DNA of 64,000 nt. It comes from Cercozoa sp. M6MM. Lineage: Eukaryota; Endomyxa: Ascetosporea. The stretch is from the NCBI GenBank assembly GCA_040357565.1, contig JBDODJ010000047.1; one strand, given 5' to 3'. The position numbers and the translations under genes were made by a program. The number at the start of each line of letters is the position of its first letter. The first letter of the stretch is position 1. Shown piece by piece: positions 51,307 to 61,824 of the stretch. The notes beneath the pieces were generated by a model. It saw only the letters and a list, made by a program, of their open reading frames with translations. It was not told the DNA's origin and did no database searches.

Positions 51307-54300
51307 TACTTGTTTTACCCCCCCCCCCACCCTTTACCTGTTACCCCTTACCCATTCCCCTTACCCCTTACCTCTGACCCCCTCTTACCCCCCCCCCCCG
51401 GGGGGGGGNNNNNNNNNNNNNNNNNNNNNNNNNNNNNNNNNNNNNNNNNNNNNNNNNNNNNNNNNNNNNNNNNNNNNNNNNNNNNNNNNNNNNNNNNNNN
51501 NNNNNNNNCCCCCCCCCCCAGTGACGAAGACGTGCCGGTGTTTGCGCGGCACAAGCGCACGAAGAAGCAGTCGCTGGTGACGCTTGCGGCAGAGGTGGCT
51601 ACTTCTGTCGGTCCCTCTGTCGGTCCCTCTGTCTCCGCGCGGAAGGAGGACACGGGACCTGCCGACTTTGGTCCGCTGCCTGAGGCACCCGAGGTATCAC
51701 TCCACTCCCATACACCCTACTTACCCCCCTTACCCCCTACTTACCCCCTTACCCCCCTGGCGCCCGGGGGGGGGGCGGAGGCCATACCCCATACCCCATA
51801 CCCTTACCCCTTACCCCTACCCTTACCCTTACCCTTACCCTTACCCCCCCCCAGGAGGAGGGTTTCGCGCCGCTGCCGGAGCCGGAGGAGGTCGGATTCG
51901 GGCCGCTGCCTGAGGCCGACGAAATCGACGACGACACGGCCTTCGCGCCGCTGCCTGAACCGGAAGAACTCGCTGAGCCCAAATTCACTGAGCCGGAGGA
52001 ACGCATTGAGCCCAAACCTACTGAGCCGAAAGCACCTGAGCCGACACAGGACCCGGTGCAGATTGCGCAGCAACGCGAACACAACGTGGCGCAGGCACTC
52101 GGAATCGCCTCGTATTTCAGGTGTGCCTTTTTGTTGTTTTTCCTTGTTGTTGTTTTTCCTTGTTGTTGTTTTTCCTTGTTGTTGTTTTTCCTTGTTGTTG
52201 TTTTTCCTTGTTGTTTTTCCTTGTTGTTTTCCCTTGTTGTTTTCCCTTGTTGTTTTCCCTTGTTGTTTTCTGCCCTGTTGTTCTATTATTTCTGCTTACG
52301 CTGTTTGCGTATGTCTGTAGCTGCCGTCAGATCGACGAGGAGTACGAGCGACTCAACACCATCGATGAGGGTACCTCTATCCGGGGGGGGGGGGGTAAAA
52401 GGGGTAAAGTGGGAAGGGATAAACGATGTGTTGGCACAGGCTCGTACGGCGTCGTGTTCCGCGCGAGGCACCGCCGCACCGGCGAAGTCGTCGCACTCAA
52501 GCGTGTCAAGATGGAGCAGGTACCCCCTTCCTTTTTTATCCCCCTTACCCCCTCCTTCACCCCCCTACACCCCCTCCTTCACCCCCCTATACCCCTCCTT
52601 ACCCCCCCCCCCAGACACTGAGTGGTTTCCCAAACACATCGTTGCGCGAGTTGAATCTACTGCTGCGGCCTGAGGTAGTCCATGTTTGTACTGTCCATGT
52701 AGGGTACCGTCCAGTTGGTACGGTCCAGTTGTACGGGTCCATGTGGTACTGTACAGGTGAGCCGGTGCGAGAATATTGTATGCGCGCGCGAGGTGGTCGT
52801 GGACTCGCTGGACGACACCAAGGACGTCTTCATCGTCATGGACTTCTGCGAGCACGACCTGCGCACGCTGGTGTGTTTTACCCCCACCTCCTACCCCCCT
52901 TTCCCCCCCCCCCCGCAGGTGCAGCAGCGTCGCGACGCGGCCAAGAACAAGACGCCGTTCACGATGAGCGAGCTGAAGTGCCTGCTGCGGCAGTTGCTGA
53001 CGGGCGTGGCACACCTGCACCGCCACTGGATCCTGCACCGCGACCTCAAGCTGCCCAACCTCCTGCTGGACAACAAGGGTGCCCTCTTACCCCCTTACCT
53101 CCTACCCTCTTTACCCCCCCCCCCACCCCAGGCATCTTGAAATTGGCGGATTTCGGCATGGCACGTGCCTTCTCGATGCCACCTAGGTAGATGCATTTAC
53201 CCCTCCCACCCCCTGTATTGATACGAGTAGACCAATGACACCGCGATGTTGTACGGTGTGGTACCGTGCGCCTGAGATTCTTTTGGGCGAGCGACGTTAC
53301 ACGGTAGTGCTTGACCCTGTTACCTCCCTGTTACCCCTCTGCTTACCCCCCCCCCCCAGGCGGCCAGTGATGTTTGGAGTGTCGGTTGTTTGTTCGGCGA
53401 GTTGTTGCGCGGATCGCCGCTCTTTGCCGGACGTGGTACTCTTACCCTCTACTCCCCTACCCCCTTTACTTCTTTACTCCCTCCCCTGGTAGGTGAAGTG
53501 GATACACTGCGCCGGATTTTCGAACTAATGGGCACTCCGAATGAACGCAACTGGCCTGTAACCTCTGTCCCTTACCTCTCTTACTTCCGACCCTTTTGCC
53601 CCTTTACCCTTTGCCCCCCACCCCCTGGTAGAACGCGTCGAATCTGCCAGCAGCGCAGCATTTCCGTTTCAAATCGCAAAAAGCGCGTTTCAGCGATGTC
53701 TTCCAGGCTGCGGTAGACTGTGGTTTTGCCCCCCCTCTCCCCCTTACCCCTCCCCTTACCTCCGAAGGCACACAACTCTCCTTCGTCGCTGAGTCCGGCC
53801 GGTGTCGATTTGTTGCGAGGTACTTGGTTCCCCCCCCCCCTGACCCGCTCTACCCCCTCCCCCAGGCATGCTCGCACTCGACCCGGAACAGCGACTCACG
53901 GCGGACGAAGCACTGCGACACGAGTGGGTATCTTTTGCTTTGCCCCCTACCTTCCCTTTGCCCCCTCTTNNNNNNNNNNNNNNNNNNNNNNNNNNNNNNN
54001 NNNNNNNNNNNNNNNNNNNNNNNNNNNNNNNNNNNNNNNNNNNNNNNNNNNNNNNNNNNNNNNNNNNNNCCTCCCCGTGCAGAGCTGATGCGGCAGCAGT
54101 GGCGGCGATGGAGGCACCTGTGGTTCCCAAGGAAGTCGCTCGACGGTGCCTCTACTTCATTTTTACCCTCTTGTCACCTCTTTTCCCCTCTTACCCCTCT
54201 TACCTCTCCCTCGGACACAGGGCCGAGATGGCACGCAGGCGGCAGCAGGCGCAAAGTCGAGGCGCTGCTCGCGGTCGCGGTCGCGGACGTGGCCGTGGCC

Positions 54301-54326
54301 GTGGCCGCCGTCGCTTCTTCTCCTAA
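50340..54326 (+). CDS. CDK11: cyclin-dependent kinase 11 (PITSLRE-type)
   Basis: Long disordered N-terminal half: Arg/Glu-rich [18 protein letters not shown], then [11 protein letters not shown], an acidic [12 protein letters not shown], an SD-repeat, and [13 protein letters not shown] repeats rich in Pro and Glu (51650-52060). The kinase domain starts near 52320: [19 protein letters not shown], then [12 protein letters not shown] near 52630-52660 (the PITSLRE helix, Ile to Asn), [26 protein letters not shown] near 53030, [10 protein letters not shown] near 53145, [33 protein letters not shown], and [19 protein letters not shown] near 53875. The C-terminal extension ends in an RG-repeat, [16 protein letters not shown], then RFFS, stop at 54326. 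CDK11 works with cyclin L in transcription and pre-mRNA splicing. Two introns hold 100-N gaps, and one is a (TTGTTGTTTTTCC)n tract. Confidence 0.93.
51409..51508. other. assembly gap (100 N)
   Basis: Exactly 100 Ns. The left side is a C-run switching to a G-run, and the right side is a C-run. In a CDK11 intron. Confidence 0.99.
51783..51855 (+). repeat. telomere-like CCCTTA/CCCATA tandem in CDK11 intron
   Basis: Three CCCATAC-like units are followed by several CCCTTA units and a C-run that ends at the acceptor CAG. Confidence 0.9.
52132..52275 (+). repeat. (TTGTTGTTTTTCC)n minisatellite in CDK11 intron
   Basis: About ten copies of a unit alternating TTGTTG with T-runs and CC. It fills most of the intron between IASYF and CRQIDEEYE. 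Confidence 0.9.
53970..54069. other. assembly gap (100 N)
   Basis: Exactly 100 Ns after a CCCCCTCTT tract in the last kinase-domain intron of CDK11. Confidence 0.99.
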
Positions 54327-54651
54327 ACTGCCACAGAACCTATCGCACCATCTGGGGTTTAGTTAAGTTATTTTAGTTCGAATCCCTTAGTCGAATTTCT
54401 GTTTTATGCCATTGCGAGGTCAAACTCAAGCTCAGGCTGACTGGAACGCACAGCACGGTCAATCACGTCAACTTTAGACCTAACTAACTGGACGGACTGA
54501 TGCGGGGTTCTTTTGAGGTTGATCGAGCTCGATTGGAAACGAACTTCGAAAGGGGAGTTGGATGTGATGGCCCCAGCGGGCGACACCAGGACTGCTACAG
54601 GGAAACTACATAGTTGTTTCTTAGTCGACTGAACTAACTGATCGAGGTCGG
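54327..54651. other. intergenic, convergent 3' ends
   Basis: Between the CDK11 stop (+) and the EMC10 stop (-). Nothing recognisable beyond the expected 3' UTRs. Confidence 0.6.
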
Positions 54652-55969
54652 TTAGTCGGCCTTCTTGGCCTTCTTGGACTTGCGCGCCGGCGTGGCAGCG
54701 GCAGCAGCGGCGTCGGCGTCGGCGGCGGCAGCAGCAGGCGCAGCAGCCTGTGCCTGTGCCTGTGCATGCGTCAGGAAGGAAAGGTAGATAGGTACATGGA
54801 ACACACAGGTACGGCCAGTCACACCTGCTGGCCCGGCTGCGGCATCTTGCTACGCAGGAACATCTGGAGACCCATGACGCCTGTGTCAAACACATCAGGT
54901 AAAACACATCATGTAGACTGACGGTGGACAGGGGGCGCGGGTACAAAAGGAAGGGGACAAAAGGTGTACCGGCAATCATGATCCACTGGCCGTACTTCTG
55001 GAAGAAAGATTTCTCCACAGGCGGCTTGTCTGTACGGGGGAAGGGTGGGGTAAGAGAGGGGATAATAGGGGTGGGGGCGGGGCAAAGAAGGGGTAAGAAG
55101 CAGTTACAGCGCTCGCCAGCAAATACAACGACACGATCCTCCTCTACCAACAAAGAGGACATACTGCATCCTTAATTTAGATGGGGGTAGAGGTATGTAC
55201 CCTGCAGGGTCAGAGCAAACGAGTCCTTGCCAAACACCGACACCGAGTACTTGCTATCGTTTTCGGTCACACCTGATGGTAGTAGATATACGGGGAGGTA
55301 AAGGGACTCAAGGGGATGGATATAAGGTAAAGGAGGACGCCCTATACCAGCACCGGCGGCGGCGATGGCCTTGGTGACGTTGGCGGCCAGGTCGAACGAC
55401 AGCACCTTCTTGTCCTCGTCCAGCAGCGAGCCACTGTCAAAGTCACAGGTGACGGGGGGGGGGGGGAAACACGGGGGTTAGGATAGGGAGGTAAGGTAAG
55501 AAGGGTACGGGGGGTAAGGGGTAGGGTAAGAAGGGTAGGAAGGTACGTGAGCAGGTCGTCGCAGTGCAGAGCGATTTCGCGCTCCTCGAGCACCGTACCG
55601 TCCACATCCAGCACCGACAGCGGGCCTGCAGGGGGGTAAATGGGGATAAAAGGGGTTAAGGGTAGTCAAGGTATGGAGGCAAGTGAAAGAGGAGGTAAAT
55701 AGACCAGAAACGCCCTCGTCGATCGCGGTCAGATTGGCACGGTAAGACACCTCCGACTCCTGTTTGTATGTGTCACAAATACATCAGCTTTCTTGCTGCT
55801 ACATACTCCTTCTGCAACACTTCGCATCTCTTCTTCGCTGTACCTGCCACGTGCCCTTCGTGTAGACGCGCTGAGACACGTCCCACACGCCCTCGGCTTG
55901 CTCGCAAGCATCAAACGCGACAGCAGAAGAGGCCAGCGAGGCCAACAAAGCGGACCAAACAAGGTTCAT
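54652..55969 (-). CDS. EMC10: ER membrane protein complex subunit 10
   Basis: The EMC inserts membrane proteins at the ER. Signal peptide MNLVWSALLASLASSAVAF (55969), then luminal exons: WDVSQRVYTKGTW, VSYRANLTAIDEGVSG (near 55740), LSVLDVDGTVLEEREIALH (near 55615-55560), SLLDEDKKVLSFDLAANV (near 55430), VTENDSKYSVSVFGKDSF (near 55265). The diagnostic end is DKPPVEKSFFQKYGQWIM followed by the membrane segment (IAG / VMGLQMFLRSKM, near 55020-54845). The cytosolic tail is Ala/Gln-rich with a Lys-rich end PARKSKKAKKAD, stop at 54652. The pattern of a beta-rich luminal domain, one C-terminal helix and short tail is as in EMC10; EMC7 was considered but fits less well. Confidence 0.83.
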
Positions 55970-56213
55970 GACTGTACTGGGCACAACCAAATAGCTACGG
56001 ACGGTGCCTGGGGCCAGCCGGCCTGAATTTCTTTTATCTTTCTGACGTATTTACCAGGCTGGCGGTCCAATTGGCCGAGTCAGGTTGCAAATACAGTACT
56101 GTACACCACTGTGCAGTAAGTTAGTGTATGTTACAGTGCGAGCACGTGCTACTACGCTCACGGGTGAGTGGCGCTGGTAGCGTCACCAAGGTGTAGGATA
56201 TTTGGCGGGAACA

Positions 56214-58935
56214 ATGACAGAGGCAGCAAACCGCATCGTGACTGAATTCGAGGCTGCTCTTCTGGGTATTTTCCTTTCTTGTGGCGTGTATTTGAGATAT
56301 CTCTGTGTTGTGCAGCTTCACAAGTGTTGAAACATGGACTGGCGATCCCTGAATCTGCAGATCTTTCAGGTATTCTCTCTCTATATCCCAAGGTATCGAT
56401 CTAGAGTGTGTTGATTTAGAGGTCGACTATTTAACAACCTCGTGTCTGGACGACATGATCGACCTTGCCAGAGGCCAGGTACTGTTTGTAGAGACACAAC
56501 ACACCAAATACAGTGACGAGTAGGACACGTCAATAAGTGCCGACTTGATGCGGCAAGGTGACGACTCACTGTGCGAACTGTTCGACCTCGCGACTGCGCC
56601 GGACACTTGCAGTAGCAACGTTGTTGATGAGACACGTGCTGCAGACATCAGAAGACAAGTCGAGTACTTTCTCTACGCTAGTGTGAGTATATACATATAT
56701 AAGGTACAGACAGGAGTTTGAGAACAAGATCAAGGTGATACAAAATGAAGCGAAACACGCCACGGAACAAGTGTCGAAACTGAAGTTGGAGGTGCCCCTT
56801 TAACACCCTGCCCACGTCACCCCTTTAACCCCCTGTCGTTGGTGCAGTTGGAACTGGCCAACAACAAGTTGGCGAAATTAAAAAAATCCTCTTCCTCGGG
56901 ATTCGTGACGGCAGGTTCGATGCTCCCAAGTACAAACGGACCGTCCAGTCAGGACGACGAAGGTTCTTTGGAACCATCCAGGAAGAGGAAGAAGACGCGA
57001 CGCTTCCAAGTGCCGCGTTCGGCCGTGGCAGCTGCTGCTGCGGCTGCTGCTGGCGACGATGATGAGGCCTCTGCCTCCTCGAGCAACAGCAGCGACAAGG
57101 AGCCCTGCATCTCTCTCCCAGGTCTTTTTTGTTCGCCTACGCTACCTCCCTCCCCTATCCCCTGTGTTTTCTCAGGTGTGCCGCCAGAACTGGTGGTGAC
57201 AATTCAGAACCTGCGATTGAAAAACGGCGCGAAAACTGTTCACTTTGACGACATCGTCGGCATGCAGCGACTGTACCTGTCTGTCCATATAGTCTCTAGA
57301 ACAATTCTGTTTATGTCTGTGTGTGCAACAGTATTCAGAATCTCCATTTGACTGTGATTGATCGGTTAAAGCATCCCGAGGCACATCAGGGTCTTCTCAA
57401 AAGCAACGCTATGGGCGTGCTCCTGTATGGTGCTGTGGTTTCATCCCTAACCCTATCCCCTTCTCTATCCCTTTACCACTACTCCCCTATACCACTACCC
57501 TTCTTACCACTATCCCCCTTTCCCTAATCCCCTTTACATTATCCTCTTTACCCCCGGACAGGACCGCCAGGCACAGGCAAGACGATGCTGGCGTCGGCAC
57601 TGGCGAACGAGGTGGACGCCGCCTTCTTCGAGGTCGGCAAGTCGACGCTCACGAGCAAGTGGGTCGGCCAGAGCGAGAAACTCGTCACGACACTCTTCGC
57701 CGTGGCCAAGCACTTTGCACCCTCTGTCATCTTCTTTGACGGTATTGTTGGGATATGGTTTGGGGGATAAATGGTTTGGGAGAAGGGATATGGGAAAATG
57801 GATTGGGATATGGGATAGGGGTGAGTGGGGTAAACTCGCTGTATACGTAGAGATCGACTCGATGATGATGGAGCGAACCAGTGCTGCCGACGGACACAAT
57901 CGCTCGCTCAAGACCGAATTTCTGGCTGCCATGTCGGTACACTTTACGCGGGGAGGGGATAAGGGGGCAAAGGGGAGTAATGAGGTGTAAACGGGTAAAG
58001 AGGGGGGTTAACGAGGGGCTGAATGTGTGCACAGCGACTGGAATACGAAGAAGCCGATCCGTCAAAGTTTGTGCTGCTGATCGCTGCCACCAATACGCCC
58101 GACCGTACCTCCCTCTACCTTTACTTCTTACCCCCTTGAACCCTCTTACCTCTACCCTCGTAGAACTGGACAGTGCCTTGCTGCGTCGTTTGGTAGATTG
58201 GCCAACAAGCTTGTTCACATCGCATTGTGTACCTCCTGTGTTTGTGAGTGTTGTAGCCGAGTAGATACCACGTGCCGCTGCCTTGCGGGTACCCTCTTGC
58301 CCCTCTACCCCCTTTAACCCTTTATCTCCCCACCCCGTGGCAGAGAGGCGAGGAAGGTGCTGCTCCGGAAACTGTTTCAGAAACACAACGCGCCGGGCGA
58401 GCGAAAGGTGCGTCTGACGCGTGCCAATGTCGCTCAGATCGTTGACGACCTTGAAGGGGTATCCACCTACCTACCTCCCTACCCACCTCCTAACTACCTA
58501 CCTATCCACCTACCGACCTACCCACCTACCTACCTACCTACCTACCCACCTACCTGCCTACCTACCTGCCCACCCATGTCTTGTTGGTGCAGTACTCATG
58601 CAGTGACATCCGAAGCATGGTCACAGAGGCCGCCGTGTCGGCACTCAAGCGCGCGCGCGACCAGGGACAGACGCTGCCGCTACCGCTCAACTCGTTCGAC
58701 CTGCGCAAGGCGATGGACACTGTACACACCCGATCCACACCTTATGCGCCCTGTGCCTACCTCTCATGCTCCTCTATGCCCTCCCCAGGTAAAACCAAGT
58801 TGCTCAGAGCGGCAGCTGCGAAGTCTCGCGCAGTTCGACCGCGCGCACGGCAGCGCCACCTTCTCGACGACGTCGACCGTGCAGCCGCGTGACGACGATG
58901 ACGACTTCGACGATGACCCCTTCTTGTCGCAGTGA
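56214..58935 (+). CDS. AAA ATPase of the meiotic clade (fidgetin/spastin/katanin-like)
   Basis: Starts [17 protein letters not shown] at 56214 with a helical N-terminal region ([24 protein letters not shown]), then a coiled coil ([19 protein letters not shown]). A Ser/Ala-rich linker follows with a basic patch, SRKRKKTRR, and a poly-Ala run. The AAA module has [12 protein letters not shown] near 57240, Walker [16 protein letters not shown] near 57560, WVGQSEKLV (pore loop) near 57660, Walker [15 protein letters not shown] joined over an intron (57727 to 57875), sensor 1 [10 protein letters not shown], the second-region LLRRL and [14 protein letters not shown], and sensor 2 / C-terminal [17 protein letters not shown] near 58600. 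The acidic end [14 protein letters not shown] stops at 58935. It probably severs or remodels microtubules or ESCRT-like polymers; the exact subfamily is uncertain. Confidence 0.93.
58463..58575 (+). repeat. (CCTA)n microsatellite in AAA ATPase intron
   Basis: Continuous CCTA/CCCA tetramers fill almost the whole intron between DDLEG and YSCSD. Confidence 0.92.
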
Positions 58936-59394
58936 TCATCAGTTGAGCACCCGAGTGTTCACTTGCGTTAATCATCGCATGGCCTACTGCGCTGTAGCTG
59001 CGCTGCTATATACTAGAGTCGAGTTGCTTGACATGCACCAAAGAGGCGACCGAGTAAACGACAAGGCGGGTAAGCCGAGTGGCGTAGTAAGAACGGCGAC
59101 AAGCTCTACCTAGGCTCTGTTGTGCGTCCGCACTACGGCGTCATGGAACTCGCAGACCTGGTCGAAGTTGACGCTGCCTACATTGGCTGCGAAAACTAGG
59201 TCTCGACTCATTGTATCCTCGCGCTGCGCTTCAAATTGTAACCTCCACCCAAAAGTGTTCGGATGCCGCATAGCGTTTCCTTTAGCTTAGATACCGTGAC
59301 ACGACCGGACGAACTGTAATAAAACTTCACGTCGGACCCAACAACCAACCGCGCTGATCCCTGACCATCGCCGAGAGCGGACTCATGACCATGC
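58936..59394. other. intergenic, convergent 3' ends
   Basis: Between the AAA ATPase stop (+) and the next minus-strand stop. I see no gene or repeat. Confidence 0.55.
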
Positions 59395-60038
59395 TACTCA
59401 GGCCGCGGCCCGTGCAGCAGCGTCACGACACGTCGCAGCGCCTGCAGCAGCAGTCGGTCGCTCTGAGTCAGCTGCAATACCAACGCAAAAAACCGTGTGA
59501 CACAACTCGACTTGCCTTTAAGAAAAACGCATTGAACCAGTTTGCCACGCGCGTCCTTTTGTAGTTTCGTTTCGCGTTTGCGGTATTCCTTGGCCTACGA
59601 AAGCAAATTAGCGGGCAGATGGATTCTGCAAGTACTGTGATACCTCTGCCTTGAGTGCTTGAGTAATTTCATCAGCTGCCGGCGGGGCTTCTCGGTGGCA
59701 TGGGGAATCGTCAGCTACCTGTGCAGATATCAACGGTGCATTGTGGACGTTTTGCCAGGGGTTCAAATCAACAAACACACTTGCACACTGCGGTACGGCC
59801 GCTTGTCGGTGCCAAAAAAGGCCGGCGTGGACACATCACGCCACAGACGCACGCAGCGTTGGGCCGATGCCACTGCAGGAGAAGTGTCACAAAACAGTAA
59901 CAACCAAGCTAAAAATACACAACCTACCAGCATCGTCGACATAGCAAACGTCGGGGAGTGTGCCACACACTTTATCTCGCCACGTGTGGTCGCAACACTG
60001 ATACACAAACACATACACACACACAACACACACACACA

Positions 60039-60089
<51 letters not shown>

Positions 60090-61607
60090 ATGTTTGTAGA
60101 TATGTATACATATAGATGAGGTACAGGCAGCTGGACGACGACGATGCGCGGCGGCGTGTCACCGCAGTTGCTAAACCGCAACGAGCGCAACGATACGTCT
60201 GGGTCGACATGCGCGTGCACGTGAAACAGCACAACAGTGTCGACCTCACTGGCATCGACGTCAATAGTAACGTTTTCGATGATGTCGGAGTGACTTTCGA
60301 TTCGTTCCTGTGCCAGAGGAGTCTTTGGGTTGACCAGTGAGTTTCTCCATTCGACCTGTAGAAACGTGCAGCTCAAAACAAAGATAAGTGAGAAAAAAAA
60401 CTGACCTCTTTCAGAATAGGATCCACGGAGACAATTCTTTGCCAAGAAGTGCACAGTGCTGCCCAAGCAGCGGTACGCGGAGTAGCACCGTCTCCCACCG
60501 ACACTGCCATCTGTATCAGTGGCGTGTGACCGAAAGCACACTGGCTACACCAAGAAATGTGTGTGTAAAGTACCACACGTTTTTTATACTGCGGAATGTC
60601 CGTGTGCCGAAGCACAGCGGTGAGTGCACTCACTGACTGAAAAAGACGGGGGGGATGTGACACCAACAGGAGGAACAAGATGTGAGAGTGGATACCTCAG
60701 TAAGTTCCTTGGCGTTAAAGATTCCTGTCGTCAGCAGCGACAGTACTGAGTTTGCATGGGCCTGCGCAAGCATGCCCATGTGTAACACATAAAGAAAGTT
60801 CCAGAAGTATCGAAAGTTACGGTGTCATCGACACGGGCGGCAGCGCGCGCTTGTCTCAGCAAAACATCGATTCCTCTCATCGACACGGGCAAACGACTCC
60901 GTGAGTAGCCCTGCTTACCACAAAAACACGAGGCAGGGTGCAAGTTAAACACGTACAGAAAAATGGTACCGTTCCCTTCCGTCCAACCGCGTCTACCTAC
61001 GAACGAATATGCTGTCGAAATGCTCCATTGTAAGAAAACTAAACTGAAAGGGAAGCGCATGGTACGACAATGGTAGGTTTTTTGGGACTCCACAAGGCTG
61101 CCTTATGCCTTCGCTCTTCATCTTCGCTCACATAGGCTTCTTCTACCACCCGTATGGAAGATATAATATAAGCATCAACACAATACAAATGGTAGGGGAG
61201 GGGGTTAAGCAAGTACCAGACGAGGAAGACAGAACAGCGCGGTGACCGACCAGAGGCGACATGAAACGCACCGACGAAGAGTACAGCGTGCGTGCCCATT
61301 TCGTGAACTCTTCTGCGGGGGGGGGGGGGAGGGGAGGTAGTCAACGTGGTGGTGTGGCATTAAAGAACCTACACGTACCATGAGAGACGCCATGTGTCGG
61401 AGGGGACACCCAAGACCTTTCCTAAACCCCCGATAAGTAACAGCGAAGCCTGCGCCGTACAGTAACTACAGTAAAGCGTACGTTCGCAGCGATTCGCTCG
61501 AGCTGCCGCAATTTGAGCAACGAGCCGTGAAAATGTGCATAAGCGTCCCAGTCTACGCGACGGCGACTGTTCCAAAGACTGCGCAGAACATCCAGCCTAT
61601 TGCGCAT
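59395..61607 (-). CDS. uncharacterised multi-exon protein
   Basis: Possible start MRNRLDVLRSLWNSRRRVDW at 61607, then HGSLLKLRQLERIAAN and SLLLIGGLGKVLGVPSDTW (near 61420), EFTKWARTLYSSSVRFMSP (near 61300), VSEDEERRHKAALWSPKKP (near 61110), AHANSVLSLLTTGIFNAKE (near 60740), VSALTAVLRHTDIPQ (near 60610), TPLAQERIESHSDIIENVT (near 60310), LHVHAHVDPDVSL-like sequence with LRFSNCGDTPPRIVVVQLP (near 60180-60125), AADEITQALKAE, KEYRKRETKLQKDARGKL, and the last exon LTQSDRLLLQALRRVVTLL with stop at 59395. The helical part could be HEAT- or ankyrin-like, and the LRFSNCGD stretch could be a small beta-sandwich, perhaps an appendage domain. These are guesses. Some inner joins are not phase-checked. Confidence 0.5.
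60006..60087. repeat. (CA)n and (AT)n microsatellite
   Basis: CA-rich tract followed by about 19 AT units, in an intron of the uncharacterised minus-strand gene. Confidence 0.93.
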
Positions 61608-61824
61608 TAGTTTTAGTGTAGTAAATCGCTCGTGCGCGGGTGTCTGGGGCCAGAGAGCCCCGACTGCCGAAGGCCCGAATTACCTTCCGTGCCCTTAACT
61701 AATTTGTCGAAAAAGCCCCATCCTGTAGCATGCAGTTAAATACTTGGTTCACTCGATCGAAATCACAATCAAGTTGCATAATTTGTAATAAGGCACAGAG
61801 CTTGCGATATAGCACAGCTGAAAA

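Noticed and set aside
54404-55162. 252-codon minus ORF with Arg/Cys-rich run
   Set aside because: Wrong frame through EMC10 introns; the EMC10 tail is read in the Ala/Gln frame with normal splice sites.
59041-59100. tRNA-like string (GTGGCGTAG) between convergent genes
   Set aside because: No cloverleaf stems or T-loop could be built around it. No convincing tRNA was found in the window by eye; tRNAscan-SE would settle this.
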